Part shown: positions 23,901 to 31,527 of the stretch, piece after piece
How positions within the stretch are numbered: position 1 is the stretch's first letter
Layout: each line of letters starts with the position of its first letter
Assembly (NCBI GenBank): GCA_041662785.1
Contig: JBAZRW010000001.1
Coordinates: forward strand, 434,001 to 498,000
DNA: 64,000 nucleotides
Reading direction: 5' to 3'
Origin: Bdellovibrionales bacterium
GTDB taxonomy: Bacteria; Pseudomonadota; Alphaproteobacteria; UBA9219
Program-made: the position numbers and the translations under genes
Notes under the pieces: model-generated
The model's input: the letters and a program-made list of their open reading frames with translations, nothing else
The model's database searches: none
What the model was told of the DNA's origin: nothing

Positions 23901-26900
23901 GGCTTTCGGCACTTCGATCCAACACAACAGGCATTAACAATACGGCCGAGGGAAGCGGCGCCGCCCTTTACACCAACGGATCCTCAAACACTGCAATAGG
24001 GTACAATGCCTTGCTGGCGGATGCGGCGACGGCGAACTGGCTGACGGGAAGTTACAACACCGCGATTGGGCAAGAGGCGCTTAAGGCCGTGATGACAACG
24101 GCGAATAACAACACGGCTTTGGGGTATCTGGCGGGCGGGGTGGTGACGACGGGCGCGAGCAACGTCATCATTGGGCCTAGTGTCGCTAGCACGACATTGA
24201 CGACGGGCAGCAGCAACATTTTGATCGGCACGTCGGCAGCGGTGGACACGCCGGCGGCCGCGACGAGCAACTGGCTGAATATCGGGAACACGATCTATGG
24301 GGATTTGAGCCTTGGGAGCGTGGCCATCGGGGCGGCGGCGGTGACGAGCGGGACGAGTTTGGATTTATCGTCTCGCACCGACTCTCTCCTTCTGCCCAAG
24401 GGCACAACCGCGCAGCAGCCCGTGGGGGTTGAGGGCATGGTGCGGTACAACACGGATCTTCGCAGTATCGAGGTTTATGAGGGCACGACTCCGGCATGGT
24501 TCTCGCTGGCGACCTCCGCCACGGCGGGAAGCACGATGTACCTTGGGGCGGATGCAACGCATACCTCGCCCAGCCGCAGTGATGACGTGACGACGGGTCT
24601 GTTCAGTGATGCGGCGCAAACGGTGAGTGTCGCCACGGCGGGAACAGAACGCTTGCGAGTCACGGCGACGGGCAGCGTTGGGATTGGGACGAGCGCCCCC
24701 GCTCAAGCCCTCGACGTCAACGGCAACATCAACGTGGGTGCGATCACGAACGGCTACTATATCGCGAATACGAAAGTGCTGCACCAGCCCGCCAGCGATA
24801 CGACGAGTTTTGCAGCAGGCCCCGGAGCGTTAGCAGCCCAAACCGCGACGAATTTGTACAACACGGCGGTAGGGGTTGGGGCGCTGCAGCAGACCACAAC
24901 GGGCATGCGTAACACGGCCAATGGACACAAAGCGCTATATTCCAACACAACGGGTTACAATAACACGGCCAATGGCTATGGGGCTCTTGCGTCTACAACA
25001 TCGGGCAATTGGAACACAGCGGCTGGCTTTGGGGCGCTTTCCGCCAACACAACGGGCAATAGCAATACGGCCAGTGGGCTTTCGGCACTTCGATCCAACA
25101 CAACAGGCAGCTGGAATACGGCCGAGGGAAGCGGCGCCGCCCTTTACACCAACGGATCCTCAAACACTGCAATAGGGTACAATGCCTTGCTGGCGGATGC
25201 GGCGACGGCGAACTGGCTGACGGGAAGTTACAACACAGCGATTGGGCAGCAGGCGCTTAAGGCCGTGATGACGACGGCGAATAACAACACGGCTTTGGGG
25301 TACTATGCTGGGGCGACGGTTACAACGGGGGCATCAAACTTGATCCTTGGGCCTAGTGTCGCCAGCACAACGCTAACGACGGGCAGCAGCAATATCTTGA
25401 TTGGTAATTCTAATGCCGTTACCACCCCCGCCGCCGCGACCAGCAGCTACCTCAACATTGGCAATGCGATTAAGCTGGATATGACGGTGGTGACGGCGAC
25501 AAACCCGATCATCAGCATGCCTGTGCTGGACAATACGTCGATTGGGGTTGGCCTTTATGCCCTGCAAGCGCAAACGGCGACGAACAAATATAACACGGCA
25601 GTGGGTACAGGTGCGCTGAAGGCCAACACAACGGGCAATTCGAATACGGCCAATGGGTATTATACGCTTCAGGCTAACACAACTGGTCTCTGGAATACGG
25701 CCAATGGGTATGGGGCGTTATATTTAAACACGCTGGGCTCACAAAATACGGCCAGTGGATATCAGGCTCTTTATTCTACCACAACGGGCAGCGGCAATAC
25801 GGCCAGTGGATATTGGTCTCTTTATTCCAACACAACAGGTTCCAGCAATACGGCCAGTGGGCTTTATTCTGCTCTCTACATCAACGGATCTTCGAACACA
25901 GCGATGGGCGCTTTCGCGTTGCGTGGTGATTCCGTAATGGCGAACTGGCTGACGGGGAGTTACAACACCGCGGTTGGACAAGAGTCGCTTAAGGCCGTGA
26001 TGACGACAGCGAACAAAAACACCGCACTGGGGTATTTGGCGGGTGGGGTGGTGACGACGGGTGCGAGCAACGTCATCATTGGGCCTAGCGTTGCCTCAAC
26101 GGTTTTGACGACGGGCAGCAGCAACATCCTGATCGGCACGTCGGCGGCGGTTACGACCCCCGCCGCCGCGACCAGCAGCTTCCTGAACATCGGTAATGCG
26201 ATCAAGCTGGACATGACGGCGGTGACGGCGACCAACCCAATCATCAGCATGCCTGCGCTGGACAATACGTCGATAGGAGTTGGATTGGGTGCGTTGAAAG
26301 CACAAACAGCCACGAATAAATACAACGCCGCTGTGGGTGTTGGGGCGCTTTATAGTAACACAACGGGCTCCTCTAACACGGCCAATGGGTATTATGCGCT
26401 TTATTCTGCCACAACAGGCACTCAAAACACGGCCAGTGGGTATTATTCACTTTATTTAACCTCAACAGGAGCCGCGAACACAGCCAGTGGATATTATTCG
26501 CTTATTATGAATACAGTGGGCAACTATAATGCGGCCTATGGGCGCAGTTCACTTGCTTCCAGCATGACGGGTAGCAATAATACGGCTTATGGTTCTGTAT
26601 CGGGTGGCTCGATCACAAGTGGTTCCAATAATACGGTGTTGGGGTATAGTGTTGCCTCAACAGTGTTGACGACGGGCAGTAGCAACATCCTTATTGGTAC
26701 GTCCGTCGCTGTCACGACTCCAGCGGCAGACACCAGCAGCTACCTCAACATCGGCAATGCGATAAAACTGGATATGACGGCGGTGACGGCAACAAACCCG
26801 ATCATCAGCATGCCTGTGCTGGATAACACGTCTATCGGGGTTGGACTTTATGCGCTGCAAGCGCAAACCGCGACGAACTTGAACAACACGGGGGTTGGTG

Positions 26901-28264
26901 TGGGGGCGCTGCAGCAGACCACAGAGGGTTACAATAACACGGCTAATGGGTCTGCAGCGCTTCGAAACAACACAGCGGGATACCAAAACACGGCTAACGG
27001 CTACGCGTCTCTTTATTCCAACACAACGGGTTACAATAACACGGCCAATGGACACAAAGCGCTTTATTACAATACAACGGGGGCCTATAACACGGCCAAT
27101 GGGATTGTCGCGCTTCAGGCCAACACGACGGGCAACTGGAACACGTCCAATGGTTCTTGGGCGCTTGCTTCCAACACAACGGGCTCTTCGAATGCGGCCA
27201 ATGGGTATGCGGCGCTTTTAAGGAACACAACGGGGAGCTATAACACGGCCGAGGGGTATTATGCCGCCGCTTACACCAACGCGTCATCGAACACGGCGGT
27301 AGGATACGGGGCCTTAGTAGCCGACTCTGCCACGGCGAACTGGCTGACAGGGAGCTATAACACCGCGATTGGGCGAGATTCATTAAGGGCCGTGATGACG
27401 ACGGCGAATAACAATACCGCGTTGGGGTATCTGGCCGGCGGGGTGGTAACGTCGGGTGCGAGCAACGTCATCATTGGGCCTAGTGTCGCCAGCACGACAC
27501 TGACGACGGGCAGCAGCAACATCCTTATCGGCACGTCATCGGCGGTGGACACGCCGGCGGCAGGGACGAGCAACTTCCTCAACATCGGGGGCGTGATCAA
27601 TGCCGATATGGCCTCGCAGCTTGTTGGCATCAATTTAGGGACGACGATTGCCAGCTATCCCTTGCAGGTCGGCTCGACCTCAGGCAACGGCAATGGCGCG
27701 TATCTGACGGCAGCGGGCGTGTGGACGAACGCGTCGGATCGCCGGATCAAAGAAAATATACGCACCGTTTCCTATGGCATTGATACGCTGATGAAGCTGA
27801 AGCCTGTCGCCTATGAGATGATCGGCACGCATGAGCCTCAAATTGGCTTTATCGCGCAGGATGTGGGCGAGGTCGTGCCCGAAGTCGTCTCGGTCAGCCG
27901 CGAGGGTCGCTATGGTCTGTCCTATGGCAATATGGTGGCCGTGGTGGTCAAGGCGATGCAGGAGTTGAAGGCCAGCAACGACAATCAGGCAACTGCTGTT
28001 GCGGCGCTTGAGGCTCGCGTGGTCGCGCTGGAGGCTGAGAATAAGTCGCTGAGGAACGAGAAGCATTCAGCCTTTAGCCTTCAGCAGTCAGGGGAAGAAA
28101 AAGATGTTGGCGTGGGCGCGGCACAAGACAACACGCGGGATGACGACACCCGCGCCCTTTTGCTCCTCACCATCAAGATCGGTGGCGCGGTTGGGTTGCT
28201 GCTTATCTTTGGCCTTGGCGCGTGCGGCGTGGCGTTGCTCCGCCAACGGAAACGCGTGGCGTAA
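20906..28264 (+). CDS. giant repetitive fibre-like surface protein with peptidase S74 (intramolecular chaperone) domain and membrane segments at both ends
   Basis: A 2452-residue protein from a GTG start, the first start codon after an in-frame TGA at 20840. Layout: basic cytoplasmic leader (1-37); hydrophobic helix (~38-60, GFAIAPILYLLVLAGVASGVLF), prepilin-like in appearance but with Pro rather than Glu at position 5 after the glycine; a head region with four cysteines to ~230; ~34-residue repeats (LGATA.G..LF.AATATA.R) to ~470; tail-fibre motifs GTVPIAHGGTSSGT and SVGIGTSAPAQALDV. From ~800 to 2230 come dozens of 17-residue repeats (consensus NTANGYQALYSNTTGSW) in five blocks, each closing with ..TTGSSNILIGTS... 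The S74 domain begins near 2270 (SDRRIKENI, Ser2277 and Lys2282 forming the expected dyad; GFIAQDVGEVVPEVV). A coiled coil and a terminal membrane helix (~2418-2444) follow. S74 domains trimerise fibres and then self-cleave. Neighbours are housekeeping genes, not phage genes. Confidence 0.85.
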   Translation: MEKTIKPEPTKRGELCFGKKRKAFACVRESPLNHRREGFAIAPILYLLVLAGVASGVLFSNISQVLRSNINVTNATTAKSDISGAVTTLSATAILSADQTVFCPPGSAGVSVGCVGVPEKLVLFADVAGGDVAKLPISYALADDTGGPYEAGVFAAAAGIKQLDPWGHFYIYCRWENPRATADAPAIKVIAAGANATLETKCGDDTAKGDDQLNWSTVGASIQRAALWQDTGSAVEYGQTGNKVSVSDLGVITATGLIVNTATFGMLYLTNPLPIVSGGTAANNIVTARANLGSGTTGDSLFLAATATSARNTLGATAIGHYLLAGTALVADTASAARLELLGASAVGNDLFVAADAAAGRSVLGATTMGDYLFSSGVYVAATATAVRSTLLGAGAIGDAVFLSADIDTAQTALGATAVGKGVFMAATATAGRTALGGGAVGSPLFTAADQATAWSILGLTGTSGTLNVDITGEAGSVDGANITGTVPIAHGGTSSGTASGALDNLFSGDLSPGTALSVDRIGANSLDSGKMTNVVASGTYNQVEVDSAGRVTNGSFVLPITDRITDGVGESIIASATNGGSLIFSTASAAQMTLTATGSLGLGTMDPAEKLHVFGGNTRISGPSDGYRELQFATSTNAKRWVVAADDQTETGSGDTGSDFVLRRYTDAGVAATVLNIDRATGNATFAGSVAATGGFLGYFTGTFDGTYIGTITGNVLLGTDATHTNPQRASDVTTGLFSDAAQTVSVATNGTQRLIVTATGSVGIGTSAPAQALDVTGNINVSAITNGYYIANTKVLHQPVSDTTSIGLGASTLAAQTATNLYNTAVGVGALQQTTTGMRNTANGFWALYANTTGSDNVAVGDRALYSNTTGSWNTANGYQALYSNTTGMRNTANGHKALYSNTTGYNNTANGFWALYANTTGSANVAVGDRALYSNTTGSWNTANGYQALYSNTTGDTNTANGYGALSSTTSGNWNTAAGFGALYANTTGNSNTASGLSALRSNTTGINNTAEGSGAALYTNGSSNTAIGYNALLADAATANWLTGSYNTAIGQEALKAVMTTANNNTALGYLAGGVVTTGASNVIIGPSVASTTLTTGSSNILIGTSAAVDTPAAATSNWLNIGNTIYGDLSLGSVAIGAAAVTSGTSLDLSSRTDSLLLPKGTTAQQPVGVEGMVRYNTDLRSIEVYEGTTPAWFSLATSATAGSTMYLGADATHTSPSRSDDVTTGLFSDAAQTVSVATAGTERLRVTATGSVGIGTSAPAQALDVNGNINVGAITNGYYIANTKVLHQPASDTTSFAAGPGALAAQTATNLYNTAVGVGALQQTTTGMRNTANGHKALYSNTTGYNNTANGYGALASTTSGNWNTAAGFGALSANTTGNSNTASGLSALRSNTTGSWNTAEGSGAALYTNGSSNTAIGYNALLADAATANWLTGSYNTAIGQQALKAVMTTANNNTALGYYAGATVTTGASNLILGPSVASTTLTTGSSNILIGNSNAVTTPAAATSSYLNIGNAIKLDMTVVTATNPIISMPVLDNTSIGVGLYALQAQTATNKYNTAVGTGALKANTTGNSNTANGYYTLQANTTGLWNTANGYGALYLNTLGSQNTASGYQALYSTTTGSGNTASGYWSLYSNTTGSSNTASGLYSALYINGSSNTAMGAFALRGDSVMANWLTGSYNTAVGQESLKAVMTTANKNTALGYLAGGVVTTGASNVIIGPSVASTVLTTGSSNILIGTSAAVTTPAAATSSFLNIGNAIKLDMTAVTATNPIISMPALDNTSIGVGLGALKAQTATNKYNAAVGVGALYSNTTGSSNTANGYYALYSATTGTQNTASGYYSLYLTSTGAANTASGYYSLIMNTVGNYNAAYGRSSLASSMTGSNNTAYGSVSGGSITSGSNNTVLGYSVASTVLTTGSSNILIGTSVAVTTPAADTSSYLNIGNAIKLDMTAVTATNPIISMPVLDNTSIGVGLYALQAQTATNLNNTGVGVGALQQTTEGYNNTANGSAALRNNTAGYQNTANGYASLYSNTTGYNNTANGHKALYYNTTGAYNTANGIVALQANTTGNWNTSNGSWALASNTTGSSNAANGYAALLRNTTGSYNTAEGYYAAAYTNASSNTAVGYGALVADSATANWLTGSYNTAIGRDSLRAVMTTANNNTALGYLAGGVVTSGASNVIIGPSVASTTLTTGSSNILIGTSSAVDTPAAGTSNFLNIGGVINADMASQLVGINLGTTIASYPLQVGSTSGNGNGAYLTAAGVWTNASDRRIKENIRTVSYGIDTLMKLKPVAYEMIGTHEPQIGFIAQDVGEVVPEVVSVSREGRYGLSYGNMVAVVVKAMQELKASNDNQATAVAALEARVVALEAENKSLRNEKHSAFSLQQSGEEKDVGVGAAQDNTRDDDTRALLLLTIKIGGAVGLLLIFGLGACGVALLRQRKRVA
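23316..27600 (+). repeat. coding tandem repeats of 51 bp in five large blocks
   Basis: The 17-residue units (51 bp) pattern as N-T-A-x-G-x-x-A-L-x-x-N-T-T-G-x-x. Blocks begin near 23313, 24793, 25522, 26260 and 26812 with (N/T)TS(I/F)...G...L.AQTATN and end with a GPSVAST.LTTGSSNILIG segment plus SSxLNIGNAIKLDM. DNA identity between some units is near complete, most clearly between 23437-23580 and 23641-23784. The repeat resembles the short beta-roll repeats of YadA-type heads in spirit, but with a 17-residue period. Confidence 0.85.
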
Positions 28265-28466
28265 TACCAACGAACTTATGAAATGATGCGTAAAGAAAAA
28301 AAACTGGATCCCCGCTTTGCCCTTTCGCCCGCCGCAAGAGCGGTGGGACGAGGGCGCGGGGATGACGATAGAGGGTTTAACTTAGACACAAAACCCGTCA
28401 TTCCCGCGCAAGCGGGAATCCCGTTTGTTTTCTTGCACAACGAGTCATTTCATGCGCTGTTTGGTA
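28265..28466. mobile_element. MITE-like palindromic element, copy 3
   Basis: Starts TACCAACG directly after the TAA stop of the giant gene and ends CTGTTTGGTA followed by TAA (28467-28469), 7 nt before the ATG of the next gene. The inverted ends share ATGAAATGA and further bases out to the CGGGATTCCCGC palindrome. The middle contains a CCCGCCGCAAGAGCGGTGGG-like hairpin and GTCATTCCCGCG...CGGGAATCCCG. The element fills the whole space between two genes and replaces any native ribosome site of the second. Confidence 0.75.
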
Positions 28467-28476
28467 TAAGAAAACC

Positions 28477-29178
28477 ATGACCGAGCAGCCCACCATCCTC
28501 CGCAGCGCAAGGCGCAAGCGCTCTGTGGCCTTGCATGTGCAGCCCGATGGAACCCTGTGCGTGCAAGCGCCGATGCGAACAAGCGTGGCGTGGATCAATC
28601 GCTTTATCGAAAGCAAGGCCGCTTGGATTGCGCGGCGTCGCGCTCGCGTTCAGGAAAAGGCGTCAAGGCCTACGCCGGTCGTTGAGGACGGCGCTTTTGT
28701 TTCCTATCAAGGGCAGCTGCGGCGCGTCAGGCTTGTGGAAGAGGGGGCGACCGTAGAGGGCGGTGAGGCCGACGTGATCCTTTTTTCTTTGCCTGCGGGT
28801 TTGTCCGATGAGGGGCGGCGGGTAGAGGCGCAGACGGAACTTACCTTGTGGTATAAGCGGCAGGCTCGCCGCGTGTTTGCCGAAAGGCTGGCGCTTTGGG
28901 CGGAGAGGCTTAGCCTTCGGCCTGCGCGGCTGATCGTGACCGCGCCTTTGCGGCAGTGGGGCAGTTGCTCAGCCACCAACGATATTCGCCTGAACTGGCG
29001 ACTGATTATGGCCGCGCCAGAGCTGCTGGATTACGTCATCGTGCATGAGCTTTGCCACATTCCGCACAAGCACCATGGCAAGGCTTTTTGGCGGAGCGTT
29101 GAGGCGGCGATGCCCGACGCGAAAGCCCTGCGCCGCACCTTGCGTGCGTGGGAGGCGCAAAGGACGGGGGAGGACTAG
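28477..29178 (+). CDS. YgjP-like (DUF45) zinc metallopeptidase
   Basis: A 233-residue cytoplasmic protein of the YgjP/WLM-type metallopeptidase family. The zinc motif HELCHIPHKHHGKAFW is near residue 188, preceded by the family block RQWGSCSATNDIRLNWRLIMAAPELLDYVIVHEL. The N-terminal part is a basic beta domain (SARRKRSVALHVQPDGTLCVQAP). The physiological substrate of the family is not well established. There is no obvious ribosome site, because the MITE-like element ends 10 nt before the ATG. The gene may rely on leaderless or weak initiation, or the true start may differ. Confidence 0.9.
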   Translation: MTEQPTILRSARRKRSVALHVQPDGTLCVQAPMRTSVAWINRFIESKAAWIARRRARVQEKASRPTPVVEDGAFVSYQGQLRRVRLVEEGATVEGGEADVILFSLPAGLSDEGRRVEAQTELTLWYKRQARRVFAERLALWAERLSLRPARLIVTAPLRQWGSCSATNDIRLNWRLIMAAPELLDYVIVHELCHIPHKHHGKAFWRSVEAAMPDAKALRRTLRAWEAQRTGED

Positions 29179-29231
29179 AGGGGAAAAAGGCGGGCAAAAT
29201 CGCAAAAATAAAGTCGTTTGTTCTCAAGGGG

Positions 29232-29422
29232 TTGGCAAAAAACAGGCCTCTATGGTCGTGCGGAGCGTGCACAATCCCCCGCTTTTTTGCCAAGAACGCT
29301 CTCTACGGGCGTTTCAGCCTTAAAACCTACCGTATGTTGTGGCCTCGAAAAGCAAAAAAACACAACCTATAGTAGGTCAAAAACAAACTTCGCCCAAATC
29401 CAAAATCGACCGAAGTTTTGAC
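29232..29422. other. three successive inverted repeats in gene-free DNA (possible structured RNA)
   Basis: IR1: TTGGCAAAAAA (29232-29242) with TTTTTTGCCAA (29283-29293), 11 bp perfect. IR2: ACCTAC...GTTGTG (29325-29341) with CACAAC...GTAGGT (29361-29377), a two-part stem with unpaired CGTAT and CTATA between the parts. IR3: GTCAAA and ACTTCG (29376-29392) with CGAAGTTTTGAC (29411-29422). The 334-nt gap between the metallopeptidase gene and the 29513 gene holds these and the promoter at 29453, but no reading frame I can support. It may be a small RNA or a set of operators. Confidence 0.45.
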
Positions 29423-29452
29423 TTTTATCGCGGCTCTTAATAGTTGCGTTAA

Positions 29453-29481
29453 TTGTTTTCATACCCTTTTTGAGGTATGAT
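29453..29481 (+). promoter_or_regulatory. promoter of the 29513 gene with an overlapping operator-like palindrome
   Basis: TTGTTT at 29453-29458, a 17-nt spacer and TATGAT at 29476-29481. CATACC (29460-29465) and GGTATG (29474-29479) form a 6-bp inverted repeat that reaches into the -10 box, a typical place for a repressor site. Confidence 0.6.
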
Positions 29482-29512
29482 GAGGGCATCAATTTTTAAG
29501 GGGAGCGCCATT

Positions 29513-30121
29513 ATGAAAGAGAAACCCGTTCAGGAAGAATTTCAAGAAAACAAGAAATCTTTTGTTGGCTGCCATTGGGGCAAGGGCGCGTTGGCTGTCC
29601 TTAACGCAGCGGCTTTTGCCATCCTCTCTCCTTATGCGGCGGGCATCGTGGCGGTGACCAGCGCGGCCTCATGGCTGGCCTATGCGGTGACTAAAAACAA
29701 GATGACAGCGCAACCAGAAGGCGCAAGCCCGCAAGGCGTTTTCCGTAAAGCTTTTAACGGGGTTGTGATTTCGGGGACTGTGGGAACAGTGGCGCTTGTT
29801 GCTGCCGCTACTTCTTTTCATGGGATGACAGCGCTGTATCATGAAAAGGAAACGCCCGTGACGTCGCATGATATTGCCGAGGCTCAAGCCATTCTTAATG
29901 GCCGCGCGGCTATTGGGGATGTTGGCTTTATTCGAAGCGATGGGGATGCCTCTATTAAAATAGGGGAGGTCTATTCTCCCGTTAAAAAAGATGGCAGTGG
30001 CTGCTCTGTCAGCGTTCTTGAAAAAGATTTTATCACAGGCAAGCCAAGTGAGGTGACTATCGACATCCCAACGGATCGTTCTAAGCCCATCAAAAGAACA
30101 AGCAAAACGCTGAATCTTTAA
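29513..30121 (+). CDS. uncharacterised small membrane protein
   Basis: Not recognised. The 202-residue product from the ATG at 29513 (AGGGGAG ribosome site 6 nt away) has a charged N-terminus (MKEKPVQEEFQENKKSFVGCHW), a hydrophobic hairpin (ALAVLNAAAFAILSPYAAGIVAVTSAASWLAYAVT), a basic loop, a third hydrophobic segment (VVISGTVGTVALVAAATSFHGM) and a ~95-residue C-terminal domain with one cysteine (GSGCSVSVLEKDF) ending in a lysine-rich tail. It forms its own unit with a promoter upstream and a terminator downstream. General layout resembles the 12089 product. Confidence 0.7.
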   Translation: MKEKPVQEEFQENKKSFVGCHWGKGALAVLNAAAFAILSPYAAGIVAVTSAASWLAYAVTKNKMTAQPEGASPQGVFRKAFNGVVISGTVGTVALVAAATSFHGMTALYHEKETPVTSHDIAEAQAILNGRAAIGDVGFIRSDGDASIKIGEVYSPVKKDGSGCSVSVLEKDFITGKPSEVTIDIPTDRSKPIKRTSKTLNL

Positions 30122-30156
30122 TCCATAAAAGATAGACGCGCCGCATGAGAACCCTT

Positions 30157-30194
30157 AAACTGGCTGGAGAGGATTTTCTCTGGCCAGTTTTTTT
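30157..30194 (+). terminator. intrinsic terminator just ahead of pgk
   Basis: AAACTGGC (30157-30164) pairs with GCCAGTTT (30183-30190), with an inner AGAG/CTCT pairing, followed by TTTT. The tail ends 12 nt before the pgk ATG, so the terminator occupies the space where pgk would have its leader. Confidence 0.8.
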
Positions 30195-30206
30195 GTGGGT
30201 TTTGTT

Positions 30207-31436
30207 ATGCCTGATTTTCAAACCATCGATGATCTTCGTTTGAGTGGCAAGGTCGCTCTTGTCCGCGCCGATATGAACGTGCCGATGCAGGGCGGCCGCG
30301 TGAGCGACGCCACGCGCCTTGAGCGGCTTGTGCCGACGATCCGCGATCTGCAAAAAGCGGGCGCGAAGATTGTGCTGCTCTCGCATTTCGGGCGGCCCAA
30401 GGGCCAGCGCGATGAGGCCTTTTCCCTGCGCCCCGTGGCAGAGGAGCTTAGCGGGATACTAAAGGATCCCGTTGCGTTTGCTGAGGATTGCGTGGGCGCG
30501 GTTGCGCAGCGCGCGGTGGAGGCTTTACAAAACGGCCAGATTTTGGTTTTGGAAAATACGCGCTTTTATCCGCAGGAAGAGGCGAACGATTTGCCTTTTG
30601 CGCGGCAGATTGCGGCGCTGGGCGAGGTCTTTATCAATGACGCTTTTTCCGCCGCGCACCGCGCCCATGCCACAACTGTCGCGCTGGCTGAGCTTTTGCC
30701 CGCCGCCGCAGGCCGTTTGATGGAGGAAGAGCTTTCGGCGCTTGGCAAGGCGTTGGATCATCCCGAAAAGCCGTTGGCGGCTTTGATTGGTGGCTCGAAA
30801 ATCTCGACCAAGCTAGACCTGCTCAATAATCTCGTTGCCAAGGTGGACATTCTCGTTTTAGGCGGCGGGATGGCTAACACGTTTCTGGCCGCCAAGGGGA
30901 CGGCTATCGGCAAGTCGCTGTACGAGCCGGACATGCTGGACACTGCCCGCGCTATTATGGCCACGGCGGACGGGCGCGGCTGTCATATCCTTTTGCCCAC
31001 AGACGTTGTCGTGGCGGGCGAGACGAAGGCGGGCGCGGCGCATCAAACCGTTTCGGTGAACGCTGTTCCAGCGGATCAAATGATCTTTGATCTGGGAGAA
31101 AAAACAGTGAAGGATATTAAGGAAAACCTTTCCCTTTGTCGCACGGTGATTTGGAATGGCCCCTTGGGCGTTTTTGAAATGCCGCCGTTTGATGCCGCGA
31201 CAAACGAAGTGGCCATCGCTGTTGCCGATCTCACCAAGCGCGGGAAGATTCTTTCGGTTGCTGGCGGCGGCGACACCGTTTCCGCGCTTAGCCATGCGGG
31301 CGTGACGCACGGCATCTCCTACCTTTCCACGGCGGGCGGCGCGTTCCTTGAATGGCTAGAGGGTAAAACGTTACCGGGTGTGGCCGCTTTGGAAAAGGCC
31401 GTCCCTGCCGTCAAAACAGGCAAGGTGCTTATATAA
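30207..31436 (+). CDS. pgk: phosphoglycerate kinase
   Basis: Glycolytic enzyme transferring phosphate between 1,3-bisphosphoglycerate and ADP. The 409-residue product has the family blocks VALVRADMNVPM, IVLLSHFGRPKG, VLENTRFYPQEEAND, FINDAFSAAHRAHATTV, LIGGSKISTKLDLLNNL, VLGGGMANTFLAAKG and the C-terminal LSVAGGGDTVSAL. The ATG at 30207 is chosen because the alternative GTG at 30195 lies right behind a terminator and adds unconserved residues. No clear ribosome site is visible between terminator and ATG. In many alphaproteobacteria pgk follows gap; here gap is 12 kb away. Confidence 0.96.
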   Translation: MPDFQTIDDLRLSGKVALVRADMNVPMQGGRVSDATRLERLVPTIRDLQKAGAKIVLLSHFGRPKGQRDEAFSLRPVAEELSGILKDPVAFAEDCVGAVAQRAVEALQNGQILVLENTRFYPQEEANDLPFARQIAALGEVFINDAFSAAHRAHATTVALAELLPAAAGRLMEEELSALGKALDHPEKPLAALIGGSKISTKLDLLNNLVAKVDILVLGGGMANTFLAAKGTAIGKSLYEPDMLDTARAIMATADGRGCHILLPTDVVVAGETKAGAAHQTVSVNAVPADQMIFDLGEKTVKDIKENLSLCRTVIWNGPLGVFEMPPFDAATNEVAIAVADLTKRGKILSVAGGGDTVSALSHAGVTHGISYLSTAGGAFLEWLEGKTLPGVAALEKAVPAVKTGKVLI

Positions 31437-31486
31437 GAGAGGATTTAGGATTCGGGATTCAGGTAGAGATTCCTCGCTTACTCCTT

Positions 31487-31527
31487 CCGTCATTCCCGCG
31501 TCCTCGTCCCGCTGCTCGGGATGACGG
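31487..31527. repeat. REP-like palindrome
   Basis: CCGTCATTCCCGCG...GCTCGGGATGACGG, a short member of the dispersed palindrome family, filling the gap between the convergent pgk and PhzE-like genes. Confidence 0.6.

Noticed and set aside
23316..27600. 51-bp repeats as a CRISPR array or satellite
   Set aside because: The repeats are in one open frame with a consistent 17-residue amino-acid pattern and no unique spacers; they are coding repeats.
20906..28264. Prophage tail-fibre gene
   Set aside because: S74 and GGTSS motifs are phage-like, but no capsid, terminase, baseplate or lysis genes lie within the window, and both protein ends have membrane segments unlike tail fibres.
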